64,000 nt of DNA. Source: Nitrospirota bacterium (GTDB lineage: Bacteria; Nitrospirota; Thermodesulfovibrionia; Thermodesulfovibrionales; UBA6898). Positions 34,459 through 42,619 of the stretch are shown here, piece by piece (position 1 is the stretch's first letter; the number at the start of each line of letters is the position of its first letter). A model generated the notes under the pieces. That model ran no database searches and was not told the DNA's origin. It worked only from the letters and a program-made list of their open reading frames with translations. The stretch spans positions 1 through 64,000 of the forward strand of contig JAJRYC010000004.1 in the NCBI GenBank assembly GCA_024275975.1. Reading direction: 5' to 3'. The translations under genes and the position numbers were made by a program.

Positions 34459-36528
34459 ATGAAACTTTTTGAGGAAATATGTTCTTATTCCAAGCTCCTT
34501 TCAGCCTTTGACAAGGTAGAGGAAAATGCCGGGGGCCCCGGAGTAGACAATGTCACCATAGAAGAGTTCTCCCTCTCCCTGAACGAAACGCTCATGTTTC
34601 TCAGGAAAGAACTTTTGGATGGTAGGTACAAACCTGTCGCATTGAGAAAAGTCGGCATACCAAAAGGTGACGGAAGTGTGCGGTGGCTGTCGATCCCGGC
34701 TGTCAGAGACCGTGTGGTTCAAACGTCCGCCTCAATGGTGCTTTCTCCAATTCTGGATCGGGAGTTTGAGGAGTGCAGTTTTGCGTACAGGAAAGGAAAG
34801 TCTGTAAAGAAGGCTATCCAAAAGATCGTCCATTACAGAGATAAAGGTTATTTATGGGTTGTAGATGCTGATATAACTTCATATTTTGATGAAATAAACC
34901 ACGAGCTCCTGTTAAAAGAGACCATGAAATATATAAATGATGAGAAGGTTATTCATTTGATAAATATGTGGCTAAAAGGAGACGTTGTGTATAAAGGACG
35001 CAGAACAAAACTGACAAAGGGCGTTCCTCAGGGCTCCCCTGTGTCTCCTCTCCTATCCAATCTTTACCTTGATGTTTTTGATGAGACATTAATGAAAACA
35101 AGGTATAAATATGTCAGGTTTGCAGACGACTTTATTATCCTGTGCAAGGACAGACCGGCCGCTGAAGATGCGATTGAACTTACAGAGGATGCCTTGAAAA
35201 AGCTGAGGCTGAGCCTTAATAATGATAAAACACGGCTTACCCACTTCAACAGTGGGTTTAAGTATCTTGGAGTGAAATTTTTACGATCAATGATTTTCAG
35301 GCCAATCTATGAAGATAAACTGGATATTGAGGAAGAGCCGGACGCCCCCCCAGCAATAGCAGAAAGGAGAAAGACAGGCATAACCCCTCCGCTACCGGAT
35401 TTGCCAGACACGGTGATGGCAGAAGCGTTCAAAGACGCGACAAAAGATGCGGAAGACGTTAATCTTGATTCGCTTTTTCAGGAAAAACCGGAGATAGAAC
35501 CGTCTGTCTCTAAAAATCCATTTTTGAGAACTCTTTATCTTTTAGAACAGGGCACTGTGCTTGCTAAGGAAGATGAACGGTTCAGGATATTGAAAGAGAA
35601 GGTAGAGATAAAGGTGGTTCCGGCTATAAAAGTCGACCAGATTCTTATTTTCGGAAATATCCAAATGACAACTCAGGCGATGAAGTTTTGTCTTGAAAAA
35701 GACATTCCGGTGATTCTCCTTTCAAGCAGAGGCAGATATTTCGGTGAGCTCAGCTCCTTTAAAATAACAAATGTCGCTTTGCATAAGAGGCAGTTTGAGA
35801 TAGCTGATAACGATGCATTGTCACTTGAAATAGGGAAGTCCATAGTAAAAGCAAAAATTAATAATTCAAAGGTTATAATCCAGAGATATGGCAGAAAGAG
35901 AGGACACCTGCATTTTGAATCGGAGGTGCAGCAAATGAACCTAATGCTTAACAAAGTCTCCAGAGTACTTATGCGTGATGAACTTATGGGAGTTGAAGGC
36001 GCGGCAGCTGCCCGGTATTTTTCTGCTCTAAGGACTTTGTTGGGTGACGGGTGGGATTTCAGGAAAAGACAGAAGCAGCCGCCGCCGGACCCTGTAAACA
36101 GTCTGCTGAGTTATGGATATACCCTGCTTTTTTATAATATTTATGCAATGGTCAGAATGCACGGCCTACATCCATATATCGGTTTTTTGCACATATTGAG
36201 GAATGGACATCCCGCTCTTGTATCCGATATACTTGAAGAGTTTAGAGCTCCGGTTGTGGATGCTACTGTGATCAGCCTGATCTTGAGGGGCAGCATTAAG
36301 CAAAAAGATTTCCTTTTGCCCGGTGATAGTGGTGCACCGTGTCTACTGACGGGTGATGCAAGAAAGATTTTTATAAGGGCCTTTGAAAGTAAAATGAACA
36401 GCTCTATTTCTCACGGTCCTACAGGATATCATGTTGATTACAGGAGGTGTATTGATCTTCAGGTGCAGGGACTAAGGAAGATGATTCAGGGGAACTTAAA
36501 TAAATATGAACCAATGTTGATTAAATAA
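34459..36528 (+). CDS. cas1: Reverse transcriptase-Cas1 fusion
   Basis: A 689-residue adaptation protein. Residues 1-280 are a group II intron-like reverse transcriptase: GIPKGDGSVRWLSIP, VVDADITSYFDEI (about 134-146), GVPQGSPVSPLLSNLYL and the catalytic FADD at 221-224. After a linker (about 285-350) comes Cas1, with GVEGAAAARYF (conserved Glu), a His-containing HGLHPYIGFLH helix and SDILEEFRAPVVD. All metal ligands look intact in both domains, so both activities are expected. Fusions of this kind acquire spacers from RNA in Marinomonas. There is no Cas6 domain at the N-terminus, since cas6 is separate. GGAGG lies 6 bp before the ATG. Confidence 0.95.
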   Translation: MKLFEEICSYSKLLSAFDKVEENAGGPGVDNVTIEEFSLSLNETLMFLRKELLDGRYKPVALRKVGIPKGDGSVRWLSIPAVRDRVVQTSASMVLSPILDREFEECSFAYRKGKSVKKAIQKIVHYRDKGYLWVVDADITSYFDEINHELLLKETMKYINDEKVIHLINMWLKGDVVYKGRRTKLTKGVPQGSPVSPLLSNLYLDVFDETLMKTRYKYVRFADDFIILCKDRPAAEDAIELTEDALKKLRLSLNNDKTRLTHFNSGFKYLGVKFLRSMIFRPIYEDKLDIEEEPDAPPAIAERRKTGITPPLPDLPDTVMAEAFKDATKDAEDVNLDSLFQEKPEIEPSVSKNPFLRTLYLLEQGTVLAKEDERFRILKEKVEIKVVPAIKVDQILIFGNIQMTTQAMKFCLEKDIPVILLSSRGRYFGELSSFKITNVALHKRQFEIADNDALSLEIGKSIVKAKINNSKVIIQRYGRKRGHLHFESEVQQMNLMLNKVSRVLMRDELMGVEGAAAARYFSALRTLLGDGWDFRKRQKQPPPDPVNSLLSYGYTLLFYNIYAMVRMHGLHPYIGFLHILRNGHPALVSDILEEFRAPVVDATVISLILRGSIKQKDFLLPGDSGAPCLLTGDARKIFIRAFESKMNSSISHGPTGYHVDYRRCIDLQVQGLRKMIQGNLNKYEPMLIK

Positions 36529-36530
36529 TT

Positions 36531-36806
36531 ATGTTTTACATGGTATGTTATGACATAAGTGATGATGGTCGCCGAAGAGAGGTCCAGAGAACCCTAAAGG
36601 GTTATGGAAAGAGAGTGCAGTATAGCGTGTTTGACTGTAATATATCGGATTTGCAATATAGACGACTCAGAGATGAAATCCTTTCCAGAATTGACAAAGA
36701 TTCGGATAGTGTCAGGTTTTATCCAATTTGCAATGCATGTGCTGGTAAAATCGAATATAGAGGGGCCGGAAATATAAGTGAAGACGAACGGTTTTTTATT
36801 GTATAG
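36531..36806 (+). CDS. cas2: Cas2 (first copy)
   Basis: A 91-residue Cas2 with a ferredoxin-like fold: MFYMVCYDISDDGRRREVQR at the start (Asp of the metal site), GKRVQYSVFDC, and SVRFYPICNAC. It follows RT-Cas1 by 2 bp. Cas2 bridges two Cas1 dimers during spacer integration. It carries a C-terminal extension (AGKIEYRGAGNISED) unlike the second Cas2. Confidence 0.93.
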   Translation: MFYMVCYDISDDGRRREVQRTLKGYGKRVQYSVFDCNISDLQYRRLRDEILSRIDKDSDSVRFYPICNACAGKIEYRGAGNISEDERFFIV

Positions 36807-36808
36807 CG

Positions 36809-37072
36809 ATGTTTATGGTTATAACCTACGATATTATAGATGATAAAAGAAGAGAGAAGGTTGCCTCTGAAATGCAAAATTATGGGATGAGGGTTCAGAA
36901 GAGTATATTTGAGTGCTATCTTGACTATGATCAAATTGATACACTGAAAGCATCTCTTGAAACTATGATTGATATCACCACCGACCATATCAGATTTTAT
37001 TATCTATGCAAAAAAGACCAGAGTAAAACAGCAGTTGAAGGTGTGCAGCTTATTTACAGAAATAACGACTAG
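36809..37072 (+). CDS. cas2: Cas2 (second, divergent copy)
   Basis: An 87-residue Cas2: FMVITYDIIDDKRREKVASE, GMRVQKSIFECYLD, HIRFYYLCKKD. It is 2 bp after the first Cas2 but clearly different in sequence, so the pair is not a recent duplication. Two Cas2 genes behind one Cas1 suggest either a heterodimer or one subunit specialised for the RT-containing complex. Confidence 0.92.
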   Translation: MFMVITYDIIDDKRREKVASEMQNYGMRVQKSIFECYLDYDQIDTLKASLETMIDITTDHIRFYYLCKKDQSKTAVEGVQLIYRNND

Positions 37073-37124
37073 TTTATGATTTAATCGGTTAAATTGTTAC
37101 AATCTTTTTTAAGGGGATTTATGC

Positions 37125-39644
37125 ATGGGGACTAAGGTCAGACCATATATTCATACCACTAAAAAATCGGGCATATGGAATTCCTTCTTCGCCGTCAGGC
37201 TGGGTTCCGTCACCGTGTTTGACCCATCCTCCGGAGACTACAGGGACTTTGCCTTCAAGCTGCTGAACCGGCAGATAGACTTCATCAACAGCCTTGACTG
37301 CCCGGAGGACGGCAGGGTCTTTGAGCTGAGATTCATATGCCGGCCTGACAGCTCATTACACTTAAGAGGCAGGATTGATATTGTCATGATCGTGATGGTA
37401 TCCGATACCGAAAAGAACTTATCTCTCATAAAGGCCGGGGATATTTTTCATGACATATGGTCCATGCTTGCCGCAATATCCGATCACTATGAATTTGAAT
37501 GTATAACGACCAGGGATGATTTTCTGTCGGTTTATGCCCCCTTCCCTGTCCGGGAAATCGTTGAAATTAGCAGGAGAGAGGACATTATCGAAGTCGAAAC
37601 TGCAAAAAGACTGAGGGGTTTTGGAGCGGATAAGGAATTATATGGCAGTGACAAAAACAGGATATATTTTGTCTATCCCTTTATCTGGAGCGTTAATTCC
37701 CTTGCAAGGCTGTTCAGCGTTATGCTGTTCCAGGACGCCCCATGTTTCTTAAGTATATCTTTAAAGCCTGTTGACTTTAGCGGTGAAATTGAACAATTTT
37801 TTGAGAAGCAGATTGACCTGTGCGAAAGATATCTTGCTTCGGACTCACAGGCGAGATCACCCGTCAATGCAAGGATTGAGTTCATCACAAAGACACTCCA
37901 GAGTCAGCTTTTAAGGCTTGAAGACTCACCGTTTCTGATGAAAATCAGGATCGCCTCCAATGGAAAAGTCCAGCGTGCTTTGATAGATTCCTTTGGCGTG
38001 GAGATTACGGAACATGCGGGGTCTCCCGATCTCATCAAAGACTCTAATGACGCCTACGTCTTCTCGGGCGGGTATGACTGGCGCTGCTTCAGTGGTGAAA
38101 GGGAGAAGAGAAAAGAGCTGGATAACCTGAAACATATGCAGTTCGGTCATTACGCCGGGACACTGGCGGATAAAACTGACAGACATGTCAGGTATCTCTT
38201 TGACGCAAACCAGGCCAATTGCGCCTTCAGATTTCCCCTGCCCAGGGCCGACGAATTGCCCGGTATAGAGACCAGATTTTACAGGAAAGTGCTCCCCCCA
38301 CCGGATGTTCCCGCAGAAGGGATTATAATCGGGAAGAATGTTATCCATGGACAATCCCATTATATCCGGCAGTCTGAAGACGACAGGCGGAGGCATACAT
38401 ACGTGGTGGGACAGACCGGAACGGGCAAGTCAACCCTGTTTCTGAATATGGTCCTTCAGGATATTGAAAATAACAAAGGGGTGGCTGTGATCGACCCGCA
38501 CGGCGAGCTGATCAGCGAAATAATGCCGAGGGTGCCGAAGCATAGAATAGACGACGTTGTATATGTAAACTTCGGGGACATAGAAAATCCCGTTGCATTC
38601 AATATGCTTGAATACGGGGATGAGCTTGAGAAGGATTTTGTGGTTAATCAAATGTTCGAGATATTCGCCAAGCTCTATGATTTACAACAGACCGGCGGAC
38701 CAATGTTTGAGCAATACATGAAGAACGCCCTGCTTCTCATCATGGATGACCCGGATTCCGGATCGACGCTCCTTGAAGTGCAGAAGGTCTTCGCGGAGCC
38801 TGAATTCAGGAAGTATAAACTCTCAAGGTGCCGGAACAGATATGTCCTGGAGTTCTGGGAAGGCATTGCCCGGAGCGCCGGGGGAGAATCGTCTCTTGAG
38901 AATATGGCGCCATACATAGTAAGCAAGCTCTCAATGTTTATATACAACAATACCATGCGTAATATCATCTCATCACAGAGGTCATCTATAGATATGAGAC
39001 AGGTTATGGACGACGGAAAGATCCTTCTTGTCGATCTCTGCAAGGGTAAGCTCGGCAATACTAACAGCCATTTTCTCGGGATGATTCTCGTCTACAGGAT
39101 TTTGATGGCCGCCCTCGGCAGAAGAGATGTAAAAGACAAGGATAAACTGAAGGATTTCTACCTTTATGTTGACGAGTTCCAGAACCTTGCCACGGACAGC
39201 TTCATCTCCATTCTATCTGAAGCAAGGAAATACAGGCTGAGCGCCATCCTTACCAACCAGTATTTAACGCAGGTCCCGCCGGAAGTCCAGAGCGCCATCA
39301 CCGGCAATGTCGGCACGATCATGAGCTTCAGGGTGGGGATGGCGGATGCCGGGGTGCTGGAAAGGGAATTTTATCCGGTGTTTACAAAATCCGACCTGAT
39401 GAATCTGCCCAACTGGAGGGTATGTGTCAGTATGCTCGCAAGGGGTGAAGCTTTAAGACCATTTGGCATGCAGACACTGAATGTGGTGTCACAAAAGAAT
39501 GCCCTGACGGCAAAGAAGATAAGGGCGCTTTCAGGGAAGAGATATGGACGGAGACCGAAAGAGATTGAAAGAGAGATATCAGCACGATGGAATCGCCCGA
39601 AAACGTCCATGGAACAGATTAAGAAATTGCTGAAAGAAGATTAG
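37125..39644 (+). CDS. VirD4/TraG/HerA-like ATPase next to the adaptation genes
   Basis: An 839-residue protein. The first ~410 residues have no recognised domain. The C-terminal half is an FtsK/VirD4-type motor with Walker A GQTGTGKST (about 428-436), GVAVIDPHGELISEI, a Walker B-like FYLYVDEFQN (about 678-687) and the sensor-like LTNQYLTQVPPEV. These are features of coupling proteins of conjugation systems and related DNA pumps. No transmembrane anchor, relaxase or mating-pair gene is nearby. The next gene starts at the base after its TAG. GC content is closer to the host core than the cas genes are. Function unknown; DNA translocation is inferred. Confidence 0.75.
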   Translation: MGTKVRPYIHTTKKSGIWNSFFAVRLGSVTVFDPSSGDYRDFAFKLLNRQIDFINSLDCPEDGRVFELRFICRPDSSLHLRGRIDIVMIVMVSDTEKNLSLIKAGDIFHDIWSMLAAISDHYEFECITTRDDFLSVYAPFPVREIVEISRREDIIEVETAKRLRGFGADKELYGSDKNRIYFVYPFIWSVNSLARLFSVMLFQDAPCFLSISLKPVDFSGEIEQFFEKQIDLCERYLASDSQARSPVNARIEFITKTLQSQLLRLEDSPFLMKIRIASNGKVQRALIDSFGVEITEHAGSPDLIKDSNDAYVFSGGYDWRCFSGEREKRKELDNLKHMQFGHYAGTLADKTDRHVRYLFDANQANCAFRFPLPRADELPGIETRFYRKVLPPPDVPAEGIIIGKNVIHGQSHYIRQSEDDRRRHTYVVGQTGTGKSTLFLNMVLQDIENNKGVAVIDPHGELISEIMPRVPKHRIDDVVYVNFGDIENPVAFNMLEYGDELEKDFVVNQMFEIFAKLYDLQQTGGPMFEQYMKNALLLIMDDPDSGSTLLEVQKVFAEPEFRKYKLSRCRNRYVLEFWEGIARSAGGESSLENMAPYIVSKLSMFIYNNTMRNIISSQRSSIDMRQVMDDGKILLVDLCKGKLGNTNSHFLGMILVYRILMAALGRRDVKDKDKLKDFYLYVDEFQNLATDSFISILSEARKYRLSAILTNQYLTQVPPEVQSAITGNVGTIMSFRVGMADAGVLEREFYPVFTKSDLMNLPNWRVCVSMLARGEALRPFGMQTLNVVSQKNALTAKKIRALSGKRYGRRPKEIEREISARWNRPKTSMEQIKKLLKED

Positions 39645-40640
39645 ATGCAGACGCTTAATGACGAAGAACTGGCCATGCTCATCAGGGAAGAAGACTCACT
39701 GACGGCCTTTAAGGAACTCTTAAGGCGGTACACGCCTGTTATTTACAGCATTGCCGGGAGTATATTTTATTCCGGCAACATTCAGCACGCGACAAAGCAT
39801 GAGGCGATCCTTGACGGTGAAAGCGCTTTAGGGCTCGCCATTATACATTATGACCGGAATGAAGGGAGCTTCAGGGGGTATGCTGTAAGGTGCATTCAGG
39901 GTGCCGTTAAAAACTACGTCAACGGAAACAGATCACTCGTAAAACCCCTCGCGTTGCAGCGAAGACTCCAGACAGTGAAATCAGCAATCAGGGCAGTGAC
40001 AGACGGGACAACCTCTGATATTGATATACCCAGGGTCAAATCATGGCTAATGCAAAACTATCCGGACGAGGCTGTATACTGGAATAAATCCCTCGACGGC
40101 TATATCATCGATGTTTCCGATGTCCGTGATGACATGGCCATTGACGCCCTAACTAAAAACGGCATGAGTCTTCACGAAGTAGTAACGGATGGCAAGGCGA
40201 CCGATGGATCGATTGAAAGAAGGGATTCGGCGGTCGAGATTTCGGGGATATTAATGGATGCGTGGCTTGATGTAACCAGGAAAGAGATAATAAAAGGTAA
40301 CAAAAGGGGACTTAAAATTTTATACAGGTACTATGTAAAGGGTGACTCCGCTGCAGAGATTATACATTGGCTTGAAGGTTTGGGACTTAATGGATGCGTC
40401 CTTTTCAGGCAGGCCAAAAGCAGGGGGTTCGGGAACTTATGTAAAAAATATAAGCTGATATTCAGGAATATGGTTGCTCATATTAATAGAACTTTCGATC
40501 ACGTTTTTATAGCTGAAAAGGCGGAAAGTTTCTGTGATGAACTCAAGGTTTTTCTCCAGACACTTGCGGACACCGGAATTCTGACAGAGGGTTATAATGC
40601 ACAATCCTTAAAAGAAGAGACAGGAAAGAAAAAAAGTTGA
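39645..40640 (+). CDS. Sigma-70 region 2-like protein
   Basis: A 331-residue protein. LTAFKELLRRYTPVIYSIAG and EAILDGESALGLAIIHYDRN followed by FRGYAVRCIQGAVKNYV (about residues 20-95) resemble sigma region 2 (core-binding and -10 melting helices). The later part (about 210-275) is helical with a possible region-4-like segment, much less clear. It may be a dedicated sigma factor or a derived DNA-binding protein. It abuts the ATPase gene with no gap and overlaps the HEAT gene, so the three form one operon. Confidence 0.6.
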   Translation: MQTLNDEELAMLIREEDSLTAFKELLRRYTPVIYSIAGSIFYSGNIQHATKHEAILDGESALGLAIIHYDRNEGSFRGYAVRCIQGAVKNYVNGNRSLVKPLALQRRLQTVKSAIRAVTDGTTSDIDIPRVKSWLMQNYPDEAVYWNKSLDGYIIDVSDVRDDMAIDALTKNGMSLHEVVTDGKATDGSIERRDSAVEISGILMDAWLDVTRKEIIKGNKRGLKILYRYYVKGDSAAEIIHWLEGLGLNGCVLFRQAKSRGFGNLCKKYKLIFRNMVAHINRTFDHVFIAEKAESFCDELKVFLQTLADTGILTEGYNAQSLKEETGKKKS

Positions 40641-41253
40641 ACAAATTAAAGATATCATCCTTGAGAACTTTGAGAGGGCGAAGGAAGAGAGGGAAGAAAT
40701 CATCCGCACATCTGCTGAAGTCCTTAAGATTGGGGATGAAGACGCGAGGTGGATGGCCGTCGGAGTCCTTGCCGAGACCGGAGATAAAAGAATTATTCAG
40801 CCCCTGATCACCGCGCTCTCGTCCGACCCGTCGCCCCGGGTTCGGGCGGAAGCCGCCGGTATGCTCGGGGACTGGAGGGACATGGCAAGGCCCTTTGACT
40901 CCCTGATTAAAGCAATTGAAGACCCGTCCGGACTTGTCGGAAACAGGGCGTTTGAAGCTCTTGACAGTATCACTGTTTTAGAGAAGGAGACAGGAAAACA
41001 CGAAAGCGCTGACAGTGAATACATAGTCCATGTAGAAAAACCGGACAGTGAAACAGAAACAAGGTTCACATTCTTTATCAAAAAGAACAAAAAAATGCAG
41101 AGGCTCAGACAAAAGGCCTTTGTCCTCCTGTGCCCTGACGGACATATTAAAGGTAAAACAGATACCAGGGGCTGCGCAGTGTTCAGTAATGAAAAGCTCC
41201 GGGAGGCAGGATATAGAGACGGCGTCGGCAATATCCGTTTTGTGTTGAGATAA
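40597..41253 (+). CDS. HEAT-repeat protein, with an apparent early stop codon
   Basis: ATG at 40597 has AGAGGG 6 bp upstream and reads MHNP, then TAA (40609-40611). The same frame then stays open (KKRQERKKVEQIKDIILE...) to 41253. The frame after the stop looks coding well before the next ATG at 40753, so I favour a 218-codon gene with one bad codon; a start at 40753 would give 166 residues. HEAT-like repeats are visible (ARWMAVGVLAETGDKRIIQP, RAEAAGMLGDWRDMARPFDS), followed by a beta-rich tail (TRFTFFIKKNKKMQ, CPDGHIKGKTDTRG). It is a likely interaction partner of the ATPase and sigma-like proteins. Confidence 0.6.
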
Positions 41254-41340
41254 ATCCCTTACCTGACTCCGCTCCTTTCCGTAAGACCGGGTATGTCAGG
41301 CGCTTTCCCCTCTATCAAGCTTATCCTTACCCACATTTTT

Positions 41341-41743
41341 GACTGGACACCGGGGGCTCTTTTTTTGGCTTTAACGCTCTGCGCTATGCCTTTCATTCAT
41401 TCCCCTTTGATTATTTTAGGGATGATTCCGAGGCTGAACGCGTTAAGAATTCAAGACTGTTTGAGCTTTTTTTTCGTCCTTAGTCCGTTACGCTATGCGC
41501 TTTGCTCTCTGCGCTATGCTTTTTTATCGGGCAGACCGGAAGCAGACCGTTAAAAAATAATCGCGGGGCGCATTTTCTTGGTTCCGTTCTTTATGTCTTT
41601 GTTCTTGCTATGCGCTTTGCGCTATGCGTCTTTATCCGTTGCGCTGTTGCTTCTTAAAGAACCGGGGGAAGGGGCGGAGTCCCATTTAATCAGATAACTC
41701 CTTGAACTACCTGTTTACCGGATAACTCCCACGGTGTCCAGTC
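41341..41743 (+). repeat. Right copy of the long direct repeat, flanked by 12-bp inverted repeats
   Basis: 41355-41730 is nearly identical to 21206-21568. GACTGGACACCG (41341-41352) and its exact reverse complement CGGTGTCCAGTC (41732-41743) bracket this copy, and CCACA/TGTGG extends the match after a 5-bp gap on each side. This looks like the ends of a small non-autonomous element. No transposase gene is inside. The left copy lacks the inverted repeats. Confidence 0.85.
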
Positions 41744-42060
41744 TTATTTGTGGAACATGGTAAGGCTATCAAGAGGGGATTAAGGGGTGTGTTCCTTTCC
41801 TTATTTCCTTCTGTTACCCCGGAATTTATTCAGAAAACCTGTCTGCCTGCAATTTCTGCTACTTAACCAGCCAGTAACGCTGCATTTATTTACCCGTTTA
41901 ATGACGACCGGTCTGACCTTTGAGCAAAACAATATGCTTCCGACCGAACCGCTTCTTTCACCTGGTTAACTTTTCCGTCACAAAAAAAAGAATCTGTTTT
42001 ATTAAGAGGTTATTGAGGAGTTGCATTAAAAATCTTTTTAGAATGGAGGAGATAAAATCA
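41744..42060 (+). other. Intergenic stretch without a gene
   Basis: No convincing gene. A short frame with ATG at 42043 or 42061 (GGAGGAG upstream; MTERKKPAIAGLR from the second ATG) ends at TGA 42100-42102, overlapping the start of the XRE gene as ATGA, so a leader peptide coupled to that gene is possible. Confidence 0.4.
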
Positions 42061-42098
42061 ATGACAGAGAGGAAAAAACCTGCTATAGCGGGTTTAAG

Positions 42099-42479
42099 AT
42101 GAGAAACAATCATTTATATAATTACATTCAAATAGAAGAGGAAGATGATGATAATAAGGGGCTCATGCTTGAAGGTTTCGCTAAAAACCTGAGAAAGATA
42201 CGAACAGATAAGAGGCTTACGCAGGAGCAGTTGGGTGCTCTTGCGAATATAAATTATAAGTACCTCGGGGAACTCGAACGGAATATTAAATCAGCGTCCG
42301 GAACTGTAATTTACAAACTTTCCCGTGCTCTTGGTGTGCCGGTCTGTGAACTCCTGTCAACAGACTGCTGTCCAATGACAAAGCGTGAATTTTTTAAAGG
42401 CTTTGAAAGACTTCTCAAAGGGAAGGAAAAGGGTGATGTGGAGAAGGCGATCAGGATTCTGGAGGTGTTTTTTGGGTAA
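42099..42479 (+). CDS. XRE-family helix-turn-helix regulator
   Basis: A 126-residue protein with a Cro/CI-type HTH at about residues 28-85: NLRKIRTDKRLTQEQLGALA, then INYKYLGELERNIKSASGTV and IYKLSRALGVPVCELL. A helical tail follows. The family binds DNA as dimers and often controls mobile or toxin loci. Its target is unknown; the large lipoprotein gene downstream is the closest candidate. Start ATG 42099 is in ATGA overlap with a tiny upstream frame; translation could also start at a later in-frame ATG. Confidence 0.85.
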   Translation: MRNNHLYNYIQIEEEDDDNKGLMLEGFAKNLRKIRTDKRLTQEQLGALANINYKYLGELERNIKSASGTVIYKLSRALGVPVCELLSTDCCPMTKREFFKGFERLLKGKEKGDVEKAIRILEVFFG

Positions 42480-42619
42480 AAAAGGAGGGTTTGCACTGGT
42501 TGTTGATTACAGGATCGGGAACGAAGTGAATGCACTTGAGTTTTCACTGGAGACGCTGAAAGGGCTTCATGTCGCGCCAATAGCCGGAAAAGAGGACCGA
42601 AAAAAGAGGAGGAGGAATC

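Noticed and set aside
35064-39610. Minus-strand frames inside the RT-Cas1 and ATPase genes
   Set aside because: They are shadows of strong plus-strand genes with recognisable domains.
21206-41743. The island as a classical composite transposon
   Set aside because: No transposase or integrase is visible in either flanking repeat, so only recombination between direct repeats is supported.
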